From an uncultured bacterium (GTDB taxonomy: Bacteria > Bacteroidota > Bacteroidia > Bacteroidales > Bacteroidaceae): 31,965 nt of DNA. The position numbers and the translations under genes are program-made. Shown in pieces: positions 1-7,520 of the stretch. Numbering within the stretch: position 1 is the first letter of the stretch; the number at the start of each line of letters is the position of its first letter. The stretch covers positions 1-31,965 of the forward strand of contig CAJMNM010000036.1 of NCBI GenBank assembly GCA_905214795.1. Reading direction: 5' to 3'. A model generated the notes under the pieces. It worked only from the letters and a program-made list of their open reading frames with translations. It made no database searches and was not told the DNA's origin.

Positions 1-3
1 AAC

Positions 4-19
4 AAACAATATATTGTTT
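4..19. repeat. 16-bp perfect palindrome
   Basis: The sequence AAACAATATATTGTTT equals its own reverse complement. It lies 43 bp upstream of the MutT pseudogene remnant. It is AT-rich, so chance is possible. It could be an operator or part of a hairpin, but nothing else supports a function. Confidence 0.4.
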
Positions 20-61
20 ATAGAAAGATAGCAATAATTTGAACAGAAAAAGAAAATATAC

Positions 62-296
62 TTCCTTTTCTGCATCGAAAATTCATTTCTAGCTATGCAA
101 CGTGGTTATGGTGAATTACAGGTCTATGGGAAATTCCTGGTGGTAAAATCGAAACTGGTGAAACACTGCAGGAAGCATTGAATTAAGAGAACATAAATCA
201 GCTCTCTGGCTTAAACTTGAAGAGTTGAATACAATAAGCTGGCTGCCTGCTGATCTGGAAATTGTTACTTACTTAAAAAAGAATATTATTATATAG
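62..296 (+). pseudogene. Decayed MutT/NUDIX hydrolase (8-oxo-dGTP diphosphatase type)
   Basis: Three pieces in two frames together read as a MutT-family protein. Bases 62-118 give an N-terminal strand ending AMQRGYGEL. After a 1-base frame change near 119-121, the next piece reads GLWEIPGGKIETGETLQEAL, which is the first half of the NUDIX box (G-x5-E-x7). A stop at 184-186 follows. Bases 189-296 then read as the C-terminal part, with WLKLEELNTISWLPADLEIV, the usual tail of bacterial MutT where a Trp-Leu/Ala-Pro-Ala-Asp segment precedes the last helix. The REXXEE half of the NUDIX box and about 40-50 residues are missing, so catalysis is lost. Active relatives sanitise oxidised dGTP. The family call comes from motif recognition by eye, and the frameshift, stop and deletion are seen directly. 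No start codon is obvious upstream. Confidence 0.8.
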
Positions 297-430
297 GGTT
301 CAACAAAACATTTTATGTAAATAAGAATGCATGAGCATCAATGATAATACAATCTAACTTATATTTATCGAAGCTTTTATCGTAACAGAAATAGTCTTTA
401 TACTACAATTAAACATTTCCCCAAAAAAGT
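297..430. other. Gene-free AT-rich stretch
   Basis: There is no credible open frame, RNA gene or promoter in this stretch between the pseudogene and the repeat region. It is AT-rich and probably intergenic debris. Confidence 0.5.
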
Positions 431-860
431 CCTTCACCCCTTCACATTATGCTGTAATGCATTTATTTTCTGTAAGATACGTGTGAAGGGTTGTCCTTCA
501 CATCCTTCACCGATACACTTATGAGATGTAAATCGGCTTTTTTGAGACCATAACGTAGAATTTCTGTCAGAAAATCAGATTTTTTCATCCTGAAATCCAT
601 GATTTTCCATCCGTTTTTTCCAATCATTCCCGCAACCGTGCAGAAAAATATTCCGGTACGGTAACGGGCATCACCGTAACAGTGCGGAAAAAGATTCACA
701 AAGTGCAGGATTGAATCCGTAACCGTACGGAAAAAAACTCGTAACCGTATGCGTTTTGTAAAACCGGAGGTGAATGTGAAGGACCGGTGAAGGAGATGTG
801 AAGGATACCCCTTCACACTTAACTTTCTGTCAGTCTGTTACTTGGATGGCATTGTGAAGG
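431..860. repeat. GTGAAGG/CCTTCAC heptamer cluster
   Basis: The heptamer GTGAAGG occurs on the plus strand at 483, 776, 787, 798 and 854. Its complement CCTTCAC occurs at 431, 439, 495, 504 and 810. That is ten exact copies in 430 bp, where chance predicts well under one. The three plus-strand copies at 776, 787 and 798 are spaced exactly 11 bp, close to one helical turn, and the copy at 810 faces them, as in an iteron or operator array. The copies fall into an outer block (431-510) and an inner block (776-860) with a second repeat type between them. The cluster sits directly upstream of the truncated VirE-like gene. The function is unknown; protein-binding iterons or a recombination hot spot are both possible. 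Confidence 0.6.
634..753 (+). repeat. Degenerate repeat AACCGTnCGGAAAAA
   Basis: Related units start at 634 (AACCGTGCAGAAAAATA), 678 (AACAGTGCGGAAAAAGA) and 721 (AACCGTACGGAAAAAAA), with a partial unit at 743 (AACCGTATGCG). The spacings are 44, 43 and 22 bp. The units lie between the two GTGAAGG blocks. They may be old tandem duplications, or binding sites in a mobile-element control region. Confidence 0.5.
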
Positions 861-996
861 AGTAAGGCCGGAAAGTGAAAAAATACCCTTATAGGGAAAA
901 CGCAGGGGCGCGCGGGCACGATACTTCTTCCGTTCAGGACGGAATCGATTCCCGACAAGCAGACAAACGGCAGGGAAAGCTGCAAAATGTGACGGA

Positions 997-1416
997 ATGC
1001 GTTCAAGAGTGACCAAAGGTTACCAAAAGCTGCCACGGCAGTTTACAGCCCATCGTATATTTGTTCCAAAAAACAAAAACGCCATGAACACTATCAGCAT
1101 ACTTGTACGCCGCGCCGCCAAAAGTTGGGCGGAGAAACGGAAAGCCGGACGGAACACGGACACAGCAAACAAACAACATCCTGAAACCGTAGAACAGAAA
1201 TCGGAAACAGCGCAGGACGAAATACAGCCGGAAAAGAGCAAGGCGGAAAACACGGCTGGCAGACCAGCTGCACAACCCGCCGCAGAATCTCCGTCGCAGA
1301 CGACTACCGGTGACAAGGAACAGACGGAAGTGAGACTGAAAAAATTTCTCGCTACACACTACCGGTTCAGGTATAATGTGCTGACGGCAAACAAGTATAC
1401 ATATAACGATTCATAA
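997..1416 (+). pseudogene. Truncated VirE-like mobile-element protein, N-terminal fragment
   Basis: The 139-residue frame has a low-complexity, charged and Gln/Glu/Ala-rich middle (about residues 45-105). It ends in KKFLATHYRFRYNVLT, which resembles the opening of a domain in Bacteroidetes VirE-like or primase-associated proteins, where it normally continues for several hundred residues. Here the frame diverges after NVLT and stops within 12 residues, so the catalytic remainder is absent. A second in-frame ATG at 1084 may be the real start. The segment is much richer in G+C than its AT-rich flanks, which fits acquired DNA. The family assignment is from memory of the short motif only. An alternative is a small unrelated protein, but the high Lys/Arg/Gln content and abrupt end favour a remnant. 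Confidence 0.4.
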
Positions 1417-1767
1417 CCAATAGCACTCACAATCAAAACCATGTGTGAAATATAACATAACGTGAGTTCGACGCAAAGGAAACGTAATTTTTTTTTAGAA
1501 TACCATTCGCTAATGGCAAACTTATAATCAGAATATTAACTTATATTATAAAGAAATAAAACTAAAAAAATACTTCCTTGTGAAAAGAAGACAACAACCA
1601 CATTATAAGTCCTCTACACTCATATACAGAGGATTGCCCATTTTCATAATTAAGTTGACCTTCCAAAACTCAAAATTACAAGAATGTAAATAAAAACACA
1701 TCATGGTTCATCGTTCATAATGAAAAGAAGAACAGGCTTACACCCATTCTTCTTTCTCTCATCTTAC
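1417..1767. other. Gene-free region downstream of patB
   Basis: This AT-rich stretch carries no supported gene. Its only clear structure is the hairpin at 1724-1755 next to the end of the C-S lyase gene. It separates the remnant region from ordinary chromosomal genes. Confidence 0.5.
1724..1755 (-). terminator. Possible terminator after the C-S lyase gene
   Basis: The arms AAAGAAGAA (1724-1732) and TTCTTCTTT (1747-1755) form a 9-bp stem with a 14-nt loop. It lies 12 bp beyond the stop of the minus-strand lyase gene. The stem is AT-rich and followed by only a short T run, so the call is moderate. Confidence 0.4.
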
Positions 1768-2943
1768 TCATCCTTTTTCATTTAAAGAACTTACAAAATT
1801 ACGGAATCTGGACAAGGCATCACGTAAGACAGAACGTGGACACGCAATATTCCAGCGCAAAAAACCTTCTCCCTCTGCACCATACATCGTACCACTATTA
1901 AGCCATAATCCGGTTTTATCCAATAAAAGGGATTGCATTACATCAGAAGGGAGATTCAAGGCACGACAGTCTGTCCACACCAAATAAGTACCTTCCAATT
2001 TTGTCACTGTAAGTTGAGGTAAGAACTCTTCAAAAAACTCACATAACTCATCATAATTAGCCTTCAAATACTCCAACAACTGATCGAGCCACTCTCCACC
2101 ATCATTATAAGCCGCAATAGCTGCCTCCACCCCAAACGGATTCACATCACAAACTTCATTGATATTAATGGCACGGTTGATCTGCTGTCTCATTGTTTCG
2201 TCACGAACTACAATATTCGCTATTTGCAATCCGGCTATATTGAACGCTTTACTCGGAGAGATACAACAGACTGAGGATTTTGAAAAGTCCTCAGAAATTG
2301 AAGCAAACGGAATATAAGTATGCCCCGGAAAAACCAATTCACAATGAATTTCATCTGATATTACAGTCACACCGTTATGTTGACAAATTTCACCAATCCT
2401 GACCAGCTCTTCACGGTTCCACACCCGTCCGGCAGGATTATGAGGGTTACACAGCAACATCAGCTTAACACTTGGGTCTGCTGTTTTCTGTTCCAGGTCT
2501 TCAAAATCAATACGATATGTCCCGCCTTCATAAACCAACGGATTTGTTACGACTCTGCAACCATTATTCTGAATAGACGAGAAAAAACAATTATATACAG
2601 GGGTCTGTACTAGTACACCATCGCCCGGACCGGCCAATGCCTTAATAATGGATGAAAGAGCCGGAACCACTCCCGATGTATAAATCATCCAATCTTTTTC
2701 GAAATGCCATCCATGACGTTTACTAAACCAACGGATTACAGCCTCATAATAAGCATCCGGCACATGAACATAACCAAATATGCCGTGACGCACTCGTTTT
2801 TCCAAAGCCTCTGTTATGGCCGGAGCCGTACGGAAATCCATATCAGCCACCCATAAAGGCAATACATTGTCAATCAATGCGCTATCCCATTTGCAAGAAT
2901 TAGTATTCTTTCGCGAAATAATTTCATCAAAATTATATTTCAT
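1768..2943 (-). CDS. patB: PatB/MalY-type PLP-dependent C-S lyase (cystathionine beta-lyase family)
   Basis: At 391 residues this is the usual length for MalY/PatB, fold-type I aminotransferase-like enzymes that cleave the C-S bond of cystathionine or cysteine conjugates to give pyruvate, ammonia and a thiol. Visible landmarks are the N-terminal LPLWVADMDF (28-37), the NPHNPAGR motif (166-173), SDEIHCEL (196-203) with the PLP-contacting Asp, and SPSKAFN, where Lys232 should hold PLP. The C-terminal domain ends with a typical RWNIACPR segment. The enzyme is cytosolic with no signal peptide. It sits 30 bp downstream of a DUF3737 gene on the same strand and is probably co-transcribed with it. 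In some bacteria MalY also represses transcription, which cannot be judged here. Whether the true substrate is cystathionine is not shown by sequence. Confidence 0.9.
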   Translation of the reverse strand: MKYNFDEIISRKNTNSCKWDSALIDNVLPLWVADMDFRTAPAITEALEKRVRHGIFGYVHVPDAYYEAVIRWFSKRHGWHFEKDWMIYTSGVVPALSSIIKALAGPGDGVLVQTPVYNCFFSSIQNNGCRVVTNPLVYEGGTYRIDFEDLEQKTADPSVKLMLLCNPHNPAGRVWNREELVRIGEICQHNGVTVISDEIHCELVFPGHTYIPFASISEDFSKSSVCCISPSKAFNIAGLQIANIVVRDETMRQQINRAININEVCDVNPFGVEAAIAAYNDGGEWLDQLLEYLKANYDELCEFFEEFLPQLTVTKLEGTYLVWTDCRALNLPSDVMQSLLLDKTGLWLNSGTMYGAEGEGFLRWNIACPRSVLRDALSRFRNFVSSLNEKG

Positions 2944-2973
2944 ACTTATCTAAAATTCATATTAACATGTTTG

Positions 2974-3819
2974 CTAATCCCAAAGACAAATTCTACAGTC
3001 TCCGGGAGACTTGATATTTTTATCTAATATTATCTCACCAAAACTTTCTGCCGTTATACTCCCTGTACACGGATTCTTTACGCTAGATACCGGCCCTTTA
3101 AGAGTTGCCCGCACACTACTATTTTCAAATGCCAAATCACAATCATCCGCCATAATACAATCCTCCATCACCAAATTATGAGCATAACACAAAGGTTGTG
3201 TACCTGAAATTTTACAATTGACCAATCTCAGATTCCTTGAATGCCAACCCAGATATTCACCATTCACTTGCGAATTGTATACTGTCACATTCTCAGAATT
3301 CCAAAACGCATCTTTTGAATTAATCACAGCACGACGGATTTCTACGTTCTTACAATATTGAAACGAATAATTTCCATTTTGCGTATAATCTTCAATCAGA
3401 ATATTTTCACTGTGCATAAACAAATAATCAGCGTGATCAACCTGTACATTCTTTAACCGGACATTACGACAATGCCATAACGTTTCCTGCGCATCGGGAA
3501 TCTGTACATTTTCCAATTCTACGCCTTCCATCTCCCGAAACATTTTTGGTGCTTGCACCCGTGTATCGGTCATCACCAAATTTCTTGAATACCATAACGC
3601 AGCACGTGCACCCGGCGTAAACAAACAATTTCTTACCTTAAAACCATCTACATGCCAAAACGGATATTTACCTTCAAAACAACAATGGTCGGCGATGATA
3701 TTACCGCATTCTTTCAAAGCTGATTCTCCGGCATGAAACACCACGTTGTCAAGTTGTAAATCATGTGAGGCAAATAACGGACGTTCACCACTAAACTCTG
3801 AATCTTTAATCATTTTCAT
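2974..3819 (-). CDS. DUF3737 family beta-helix protein
   Basis: The 281-residue protein is built of about ten successive 20-22 residue rungs. Each has an aromatic-x-Ser/Cys-x-Asn-hydrophobic signature (LWYSRNLVM, LWHCRNVRL, FMHSENILI, FQYCKNVEI, FWNSENVTV, GWHSRNLRL). This is the pattern of a right-handed parallel beta-helix and matches my recollection of the DUF3737 family. There is no signal peptide or membrane segment, so it is probably cytosolic. The regular Trp/Phe/Tyr positions would make an aromatic stack along one face. The biochemical role is unknown. It precedes the PatB-type lyase by 30 bp and is likely first in a two-gene operon, so a link to sulfur or amino-acid metabolism is possible but unproven. 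The start ATG is preceded by an AT-rich leader and a candidate -7 element. Confidence 0.85.
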   Translation of the reverse strand: MKMIKDSEFSGERPLFASHDLQLDNVVFHAGESALKECGNIIADHCCFEGKYPFWHVDGFKVRNCLFTPGARAALWYSRNLVMTDTRVQAPKMFREMEGVELENVQIPDAQETLWHCRNVRLKNVQVDHADYLFMHSENILIEDYTQNGNYSFQYCKNVEIRRAVINSKDAFWNSENVTVYNSQVNGEYLGWHSRNLRLVNCKISGTQPLCYAHNLVMEDCIMADDCDLAFENSSVRATLKGPVSSVKNPCTGSITAESFGEIILDKNIKSPGDCRICLWD

Positions 3820-3945
3820 AGTTAAAGAAATTTTATAATAATTGATACTTTCCTAAACATGTTCCTGAAAAACTTACCATATAGAAACAAAATCTTTCAA
3901 AGAAAAAATATTTTTTCTATTGCATCTTATCCTATTATCTGTTTA

Positions 3946-3953
3946 CAAAGATA
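3946..3953 (-). promoter_or_regulatory. -7 element for DUF3737-patB
   Basis: CAAAGATA on the plus strand reads TATCTTTG on the minus strand, an exact match to the Bacteroides -7 consensus TAnnTTTG. No well-spaced -33 TTTG is seen. The 5' leader would be about 120 nt. Confidence 0.4.
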
Positions 3954-4102
3954 AAAAATCATATAAGAAGCCATGGTATACAAATTCTCTTTATAGTTAC
4001 CCGTATTACAGATTATGACATCATATCATCAATAAAATAGAAAATATACTCAGGCAACACAAATACATTTCATAAAAAATTCTTTATTGTTACCTTTTAT
4101 TG

Positions 4103-4110
4103 TATTTTTG
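4103..4110 (+). promoter_or_regulatory. -7 element for the AlkZ-related gene operon
   Basis: TATTTTTG fits TAnnTTTG exactly and lies 39 bp upstream of the start codon. The expected -33 element is not clear: a TTG at 4087 is too close. Confidence 0.5.
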
Positions 4111-4148
4111 CGATAGTAGGAACATAAAATGGATAAGGACTATTAATA

Positions 4149-4817
4149 ATGAAATATCCGGAAATACATAACAGCACGGAATTGGCTGCCTTTATTGACG
4201 AGATTGGATTTCTCCCCTTACTGTCTATGGGCATCCCCGGATGGTCTGCCGAAGAAATCGCAGACGAAGACTGCCAATATACCAAACTACCCGATGGTGG
4301 TTGGGAGTGGCCGCTATGGGAATGGAAAGGTTCCGTTATTCAGGAAAGCAACTGTGCTTATGGCAAATTCTTCAACGGAAAAGCCGGATTCGTCAGTAAA
4401 AAATGGTGGCCTGATTTCTGTAACTGGCGTCGTTTCCACAACCCATACCCTGCTCAGGAAAGCATAGAAGAAGCCATTTTACTTACATTGAAAGAAAACG
4501 GCAGCATGATTACCCGTCAATTACGTTCTGCCTGTGGTTTTACCGGAACCAAAATGCGGAGCAGATTCGACTGTTTCCTTACACGACTGGAAATGGGAAG
4601 TTACATAATAACCGAAGATTTCATTTATCCGCATGATAAACACGGCCGGAAATATGGCTGGGGATGGTCATTACTCACAACACCGGAAATTTTATTCGGA
4701 CATGAAGCCTGTCATTCTAACTGCTCCCCGAACGACTCATACGAACGGATAATGGCACATTTAAAAAAAATACTGCCAAATTGTCCAGACCAAATATTAA
4801 AACGTTTATTAGGATAA
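4149..4817 (+). CDS. AlkZ-related protein
   Basis: This 222-residue protein resembles a Bacteroidetes/Firmicutes family annotated as AlkZ-related. It opens with the typical LAAFIDEIGFLPLL segment, followed by a Trp-rich block around WEWPLWEWKG, then YGKFFNGKAGFVSKKWWPDF, and a helix-turn-helix-like region near EEAILLTLKENGSMITRQLR. True AlkZ/YcaQ proteins are HTH_42 DNA glycosylases that unhook interstrand crosslinks. Members of this shorter group share only part of that fold, and their activity is not established. The gene starts 39 bp after a -7 element and is followed 9 bp later by the YccF gene, then thioredoxin, suggesting one transcript. The name rests on recalled family resemblance, not on catalytic residues. 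Confidence 0.7.
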   Translation: MKYPEIHNSTELAAFIDEIGFLPLLSMGIPGWSAEEIADEDCQYTKLPDGGWEWPLWEWKGSVIQESNCAYGKFFNGKAGFVSKKWWPDFCNWRRFHNPYPAQESIEEAILLTLKENGSMITRQLRSACGFTGTKMRSRFDCFLTRLEMGSYIITEDFIYPHDKHGRKYGWGWSLLTTPEILFGHEACHSNCSPNDSYERIMAHLKKILPNCPDQILKRLLG

Positions 4818-4826
4818 AAAAGATTT

Positions 4827-5204
4827 ATGCGTATCATAGGAAATTTATTATGGTGGATTTTCGGCGGACTGGAAGCCGCTTTGTGTTATCTTTCCGGCAG
4901 CATAGCATTGGCTGTCACCATTATCGGTATACCATGGGCTTTACAAACCTTCAAAATAGGCCTGTTATGTCTTTGGCCTTTCGGTGCAGAAATCAGAAGT
5001 ACCAACAGCCCGCATGGATGTATTCGTATACCAATGAATATTATCTGGATTATCTTCGGAGGTCTTTATGCCTGGATGATTCACATTTTATTCGGCATAC
5101 TACTGTTTATCACTATCATTGGCATACCTTTTGCAAAACAACATTTTAAAATGGCTAAATTATCGCTCACGCCATTTGGTAAAGATATAGAAATACATAT
5201 ATAG
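4827..5204 (+). CDS. YccF domain inner-membrane protein
   Basis: The 125 residues hold two copies of the YccF motif. Each begins NLLWWIFGGL or NIIWIIFGGL and ends IIGIPWALQTFKIGLLCLWP or IIGIPFAKQHFKMAKLSLTP followed by FG. Each copy has hydrophobic stretches that would form membrane helices, about four in total. YccF proteins are inner-membrane proteins of unknown molecular function. The gene is 9 bp after the AlkZ-related gene and 2 bp before thioredoxin, so it is almost certainly cotranscribed with them. The length matches the usual 120-150 residues. Confidence 0.85.
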   Translation: MRIIGNLLWWIFGGLEAALCYLSGSIALAVTIIGIPWALQTFKIGLLCLWPFGAEIRSTNSPHGCIRIPMNIIWIIFGGLYAWMIHILFGILLFITIIGIPFAKQHFKMAKLSLTPFGKDIEIHI

Positions 5205-5206
5205 AT

Positions 5207-5503
5207 ATGGAAACATTCAAAGATGTAATCTCCGGAAACCAACTTGTATTGGTCGACTTTTTTGCAACATGGTGTCAGCCCTGCAAAATGATGCATCCTG
5301 TTCTTGAAAGAGTTAAGCATGAACTTGGTGACAAAATACGTATCATTAAAATAGACGTTGATAAGCATCAACAAACTGCTTATCAATATGAAATACGTTC
5401 AGTACCGACGTTAATGATTTTCAGAAACGGTAAAATTTTATGGAGGCAAAGCGGAAGTATGACAGAAGCAAACCTTATAAATGTACTTACCCCCTATCTG
5501 TAA
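5207..5503 (+). CDS. trxA: Thioredoxin
   Basis: The 98-residue single thioredoxin fold has the active site FFATWCQPCKMM (redox Cys23 and Cys26) and the cis-proline segment RSVPTLMIFRNG further on. The active-site dipeptide is Gln-Pro rather than the Gly-Pro of classical Trx, which may shift its redox potential. There is no signal peptide, so it should act in the cytosol as a general disulfide reductase. It is the last gene of a tight three-gene set, starting 2 bp after the YccF gene, and it converges on the YigZ gene with 37 bp between the stops. The gene symbol is generic: Bacteroides carry several thioredoxins and this may not be the main one. Confidence 0.9.
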   Translation: METFKDVISGNQLVLVDFFATWCQPCKMMHPVLERVKHELGDKIRIIKIDVDKHQQTAYQYEIRSVPTLMIFRNGKILWRQSGSMTEANLINVLTPYL

Positions 5504-5540
5504 AGAAAAATAGTAAGACAGAAACAGACTGGAGATCTGC

Positions 5541-6143
5541 TCAATCTGTAAAACGAAGTGAATCAACTTTTTCAAGTCTTTCCCGAAGACGTGGCATCTT
5601 ACTTTTTCTGATTCGCAACGCCATGGTACAATCATTGTCATATCCCTGATTCACAATTGCCGGTTCTTCTTCCTTAACAATACGCATCACCTGATTCATA
5701 AAAGGATATTCAAAAGCAAAACTGATGTCCTCATCTACTGTCTTTTCAATGATTTCAGCCGAAGCTATGGCTTCTGCCGCAGCAGCCTTATAGGCTTGTA
5801 TCAGACCACTTGTACCTAATTTTATTCCGCCAAAATAGCGAATCACTACAATAAGAATATCGGTCAGATCATTAGAATTGATTTGTCCCAATATAGGCTT
5901 ACCAGCTGTCCCGGACGGCTCGCCATTATCATTGGCTCTGAATTCCTTACGTTCAAAACCCAACATATAAGCATAACAACAATGTCGGGCGTCATAAAAT
6001 CGTTTCTGATACGACTCCACCAACTCCTTTACTTCGTCAACTGTTGTCACAGGATGAGCAAAAGCCAAAAACTTGCTGCGTTTCTCATAATACTCTCCTT
6101 CTGACGAAACCTTAATTGTTTTATATGTATCTTTTATATCCAT
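5541..6143 (-). CDS. yigZ: YigZ/IMPACT family protein
   Basis: The 200-residue protein belongs to the UPF0029/IMPACT family. The signature DNGEPSGTAGKPIL followed by VVIRYFGGIKLGTSGLIQAY is clear in the N-terminal domain. The C-terminal ferredoxin-like DUF1949 domain is also present but weakly conserved. Bacterial members are cytosolic. Eukaryotic IMPACT regulates Gcn2 signalling, while the bacterial role is not well defined; ribosome or nucleic-acid interaction has been proposed. It is monocistronic by spacing: convergent with thioredoxin on one side, and 115 bp from the end of the DUF1015 gene on the other. Confidence 0.9.
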   Translation of the reverse strand: MDIKDTYKTIKVSSEGEYYEKRSKFLAFAHPVTTVDEVKELVESYQKRFYDARHCCYAYMLGFERKEFRANDNGEPSGTAGKPILGQINSNDLTDILIVVIRYFGGIKLGTSGLIQAYKAAAAEAIASAEIIEKTVDEDISFAFEYPFMNQVMRIVKEEEPAIVNQGYDNDCTMALRIRKSKMPRLRERLEKVDSLRFTD

Positions 6144-6199
6144 ATTGTATTTGCTGCAAAAGTCTTAAATTTCTCCTCAGATAACTACCTGATAAAAAA

Positions 6200-6236
6200 T
6201 CCGGATACCCAATCCTATCAGAATTAGATATCCGGA
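6200..6236 (-). terminator. Rho-independent terminator of the serC-serA-DUF1015 operon
   Basis: On the minus strand the arms TCCGGATA and TATCCGGA (6229-6236 and 6200-6207) are followed at once by TTTTTTATC. It lies 22 bp beyond the DUF1015 stop codon. A TAnnTTTG-like box at 6239-6246 on the same strand might start yigZ transcription, but its start point would fall inside this hairpin. Confidence 0.7.
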
Positions 6237-6258
6237 AACAAAGATACATATTTTTTTA

Positions 6259-7506
6259 TTACGACAGCTTATGTACAACCAGTCCGCTACGCAATTTCGG
6301 CTCAAACCACGTAGCTTTTGGCGGCATTATCTTTCCACTGTCGGCAATATCCATAATCTGTTTCATCGTAACCGGATATAATGCCACTGCCAATTTCATC
6401 TCGCCACTGTCACATCTGCTTTTCAGTCCTTCCAAGCCACGCAGTCCGCCAACGAAATCTACACGTTTATCCTTACGCAAATCTTTTATATCCAGCAACT
6501 TGTCAAGAATAAGACGACTGCAGATACTGACATCCAACACTTCAATCGGATCAGTCGGATTATATCGTTCTGTTTTCAACTGTAGTCGGTACCAATTTTG
6601 CTCAAGATATAACGAGAACTCATGAACCTTCTGGGGACGGTATGGTGCCTGCCCCATACATGTAACATGGAAATCGTGTTCCAACAAATCTAAGAACTGT
6701 TTTGAACTGTGAGTTCCCAAATCCTTGACCACCCGGTTATAATCCAAAATAGTCAGTTCGCTCATTGGAAAACATACGGCCATAAAATAATTGTATTCCG
6801 CATCGGGCTGTATGTAATTATGCGATGCTGCTTTCTCTGCTCCGACCAATGCTGCAGCTGCCGAACGATGATGGCCGTCGGCAATATACAACGAAGGAAT
6901 TGTTTTAAATGTTTCTGTGATTGTTGCAATGTCATTATCATCATCAACAACCCAAAACTGATGACGAAAACCATCAACAGGAGCAATAAAATCATATTCA
7001 GGAGCCTTGAGAATATTCTTCGCAACAAGTTCTTTTAAGACCTCATTGTCCGGATAAGCCAAGAAAACCGGTTCCATATTGGCATCAGTCGCACGCACAT
7101 GCTTCATTCTATCCTCTTCCTTATCATGCCTGGTAAGCTCGTGCTTTTTAATGTTACCATTCATATAATCCGATACAGAAGCTCCGACGACAATACCATA
7201 TTGTGTATGACCGTTCATAGTCTGAGCATAGATATAATACATCGGTTTATCGTCCTGAACCAACCACCCCTTATGCTGAAATTTTGAAAAGTTAGCAGCT
7301 GCTTTCTCATAAATACAAGGTGCATATTCGTCTGTTCCTACCGGAAAATCTATTTCAGGACGAATAATATGATAAAGTGACATTTCATTGTCACCGGCTT
7401 CATTACGCGCCTCTTCTGAACTAAGCACGTCATAAGGCCGGCATTCTATCTTTTCTACCAGATTTTTAGGCGGACGGAGGCCTTTGAATGGTCTGACTGT
7501 TGCCAT
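6259..7506 (-). CDS. DUF1015 family protein
   Basis: The 415-residue protein matches DUF1015, starting VRPFKGLRPP and containing the family landmarks RPYDVLSSEEARNEAG, a His-rich HELTRHDKEEDRMKHVRAT segment, and IADGHHRSAAA near the middle. The GHHR block looks like a metal- or phosphate-binding site. Bacteroidetes commonly keep this gene next to serA and serC. Here it starts 14 bp after serA on the same strand, so it is the third gene of a serine-biosynthesis operon. The reaction is unknown; a role in serine or phosphoserine metabolism, possibly as a kinase-like enzyme, is an inference from context only. Confidence 0.85.
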   Translation of the reverse strand: MATVRPFKGLRPPKNLVEKIECRPYDVLSSEEARNEAGDNEMSLYHIIRPEIDFPVGTDEYAPCIYEKAAANFSKFQHKGWLVQDDKPMYYIYAQTMNGHTQYGIVVGASVSDYMNGNIKKHELTRHDKEEDRMKHVRATDANMEPVFLAYPDNEVLKELVAKNILKAPEYDFIAPVDGFRHQFWVVDDDNDIATITETFKTIPSLYIADGHHRSAAAALVGAEKAASHNYIQPDAEYNYFMAVCFPMSELTILDYNRVVKDLGTHSSKQFLDLLEHDFHVTCMGQAPYRPQKVHEFSLYLEQNWYRLQLKTERYNPTDPIEVLDVSICSRLILDKLLDIKDLRKDKRVDFVGGLRGLEGLKSRCDSGEMKLAVALYPVTMKQIMDIADSGKIMPPKATWFEPKLRSGLVVHKLS

Positions 7507-7520
7507 AATTATAATGTTTA

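Larger units (their letters stand above)
3820..4148. promoter_or_regulatory. Divergent intergenic region with opposing promoters
   Basis: This AT-rich region separates the minus-strand DUF3737 gene from the plus-strand AlkZ-related gene. It contains a minus-strand -7-like element at 3946-3953 and a plus-strand one at 4103-4110, with no open frame of note between them. Confidence 0.55.

Noticed and set aside
463..816. A 117-codon minus-strand open frame across the repeat region
   Set aside because: Its sequence is dominated by the GTGAAGG repeats read in the reverse frame (FHRSFTFTSG-like), it has no recognisable domain, and it lies entirely in the repeat-rich stretch. It is more likely a by-product of the repeats than a gene, though not fully excluded.
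1003..1359. Minus-strand open frames opposite the VirE-like fragment
   Set aside because: They are shadows of a GC-rich plus-strand frame, with Arg/Phe/Cys-rich composition unlike real proteins here.
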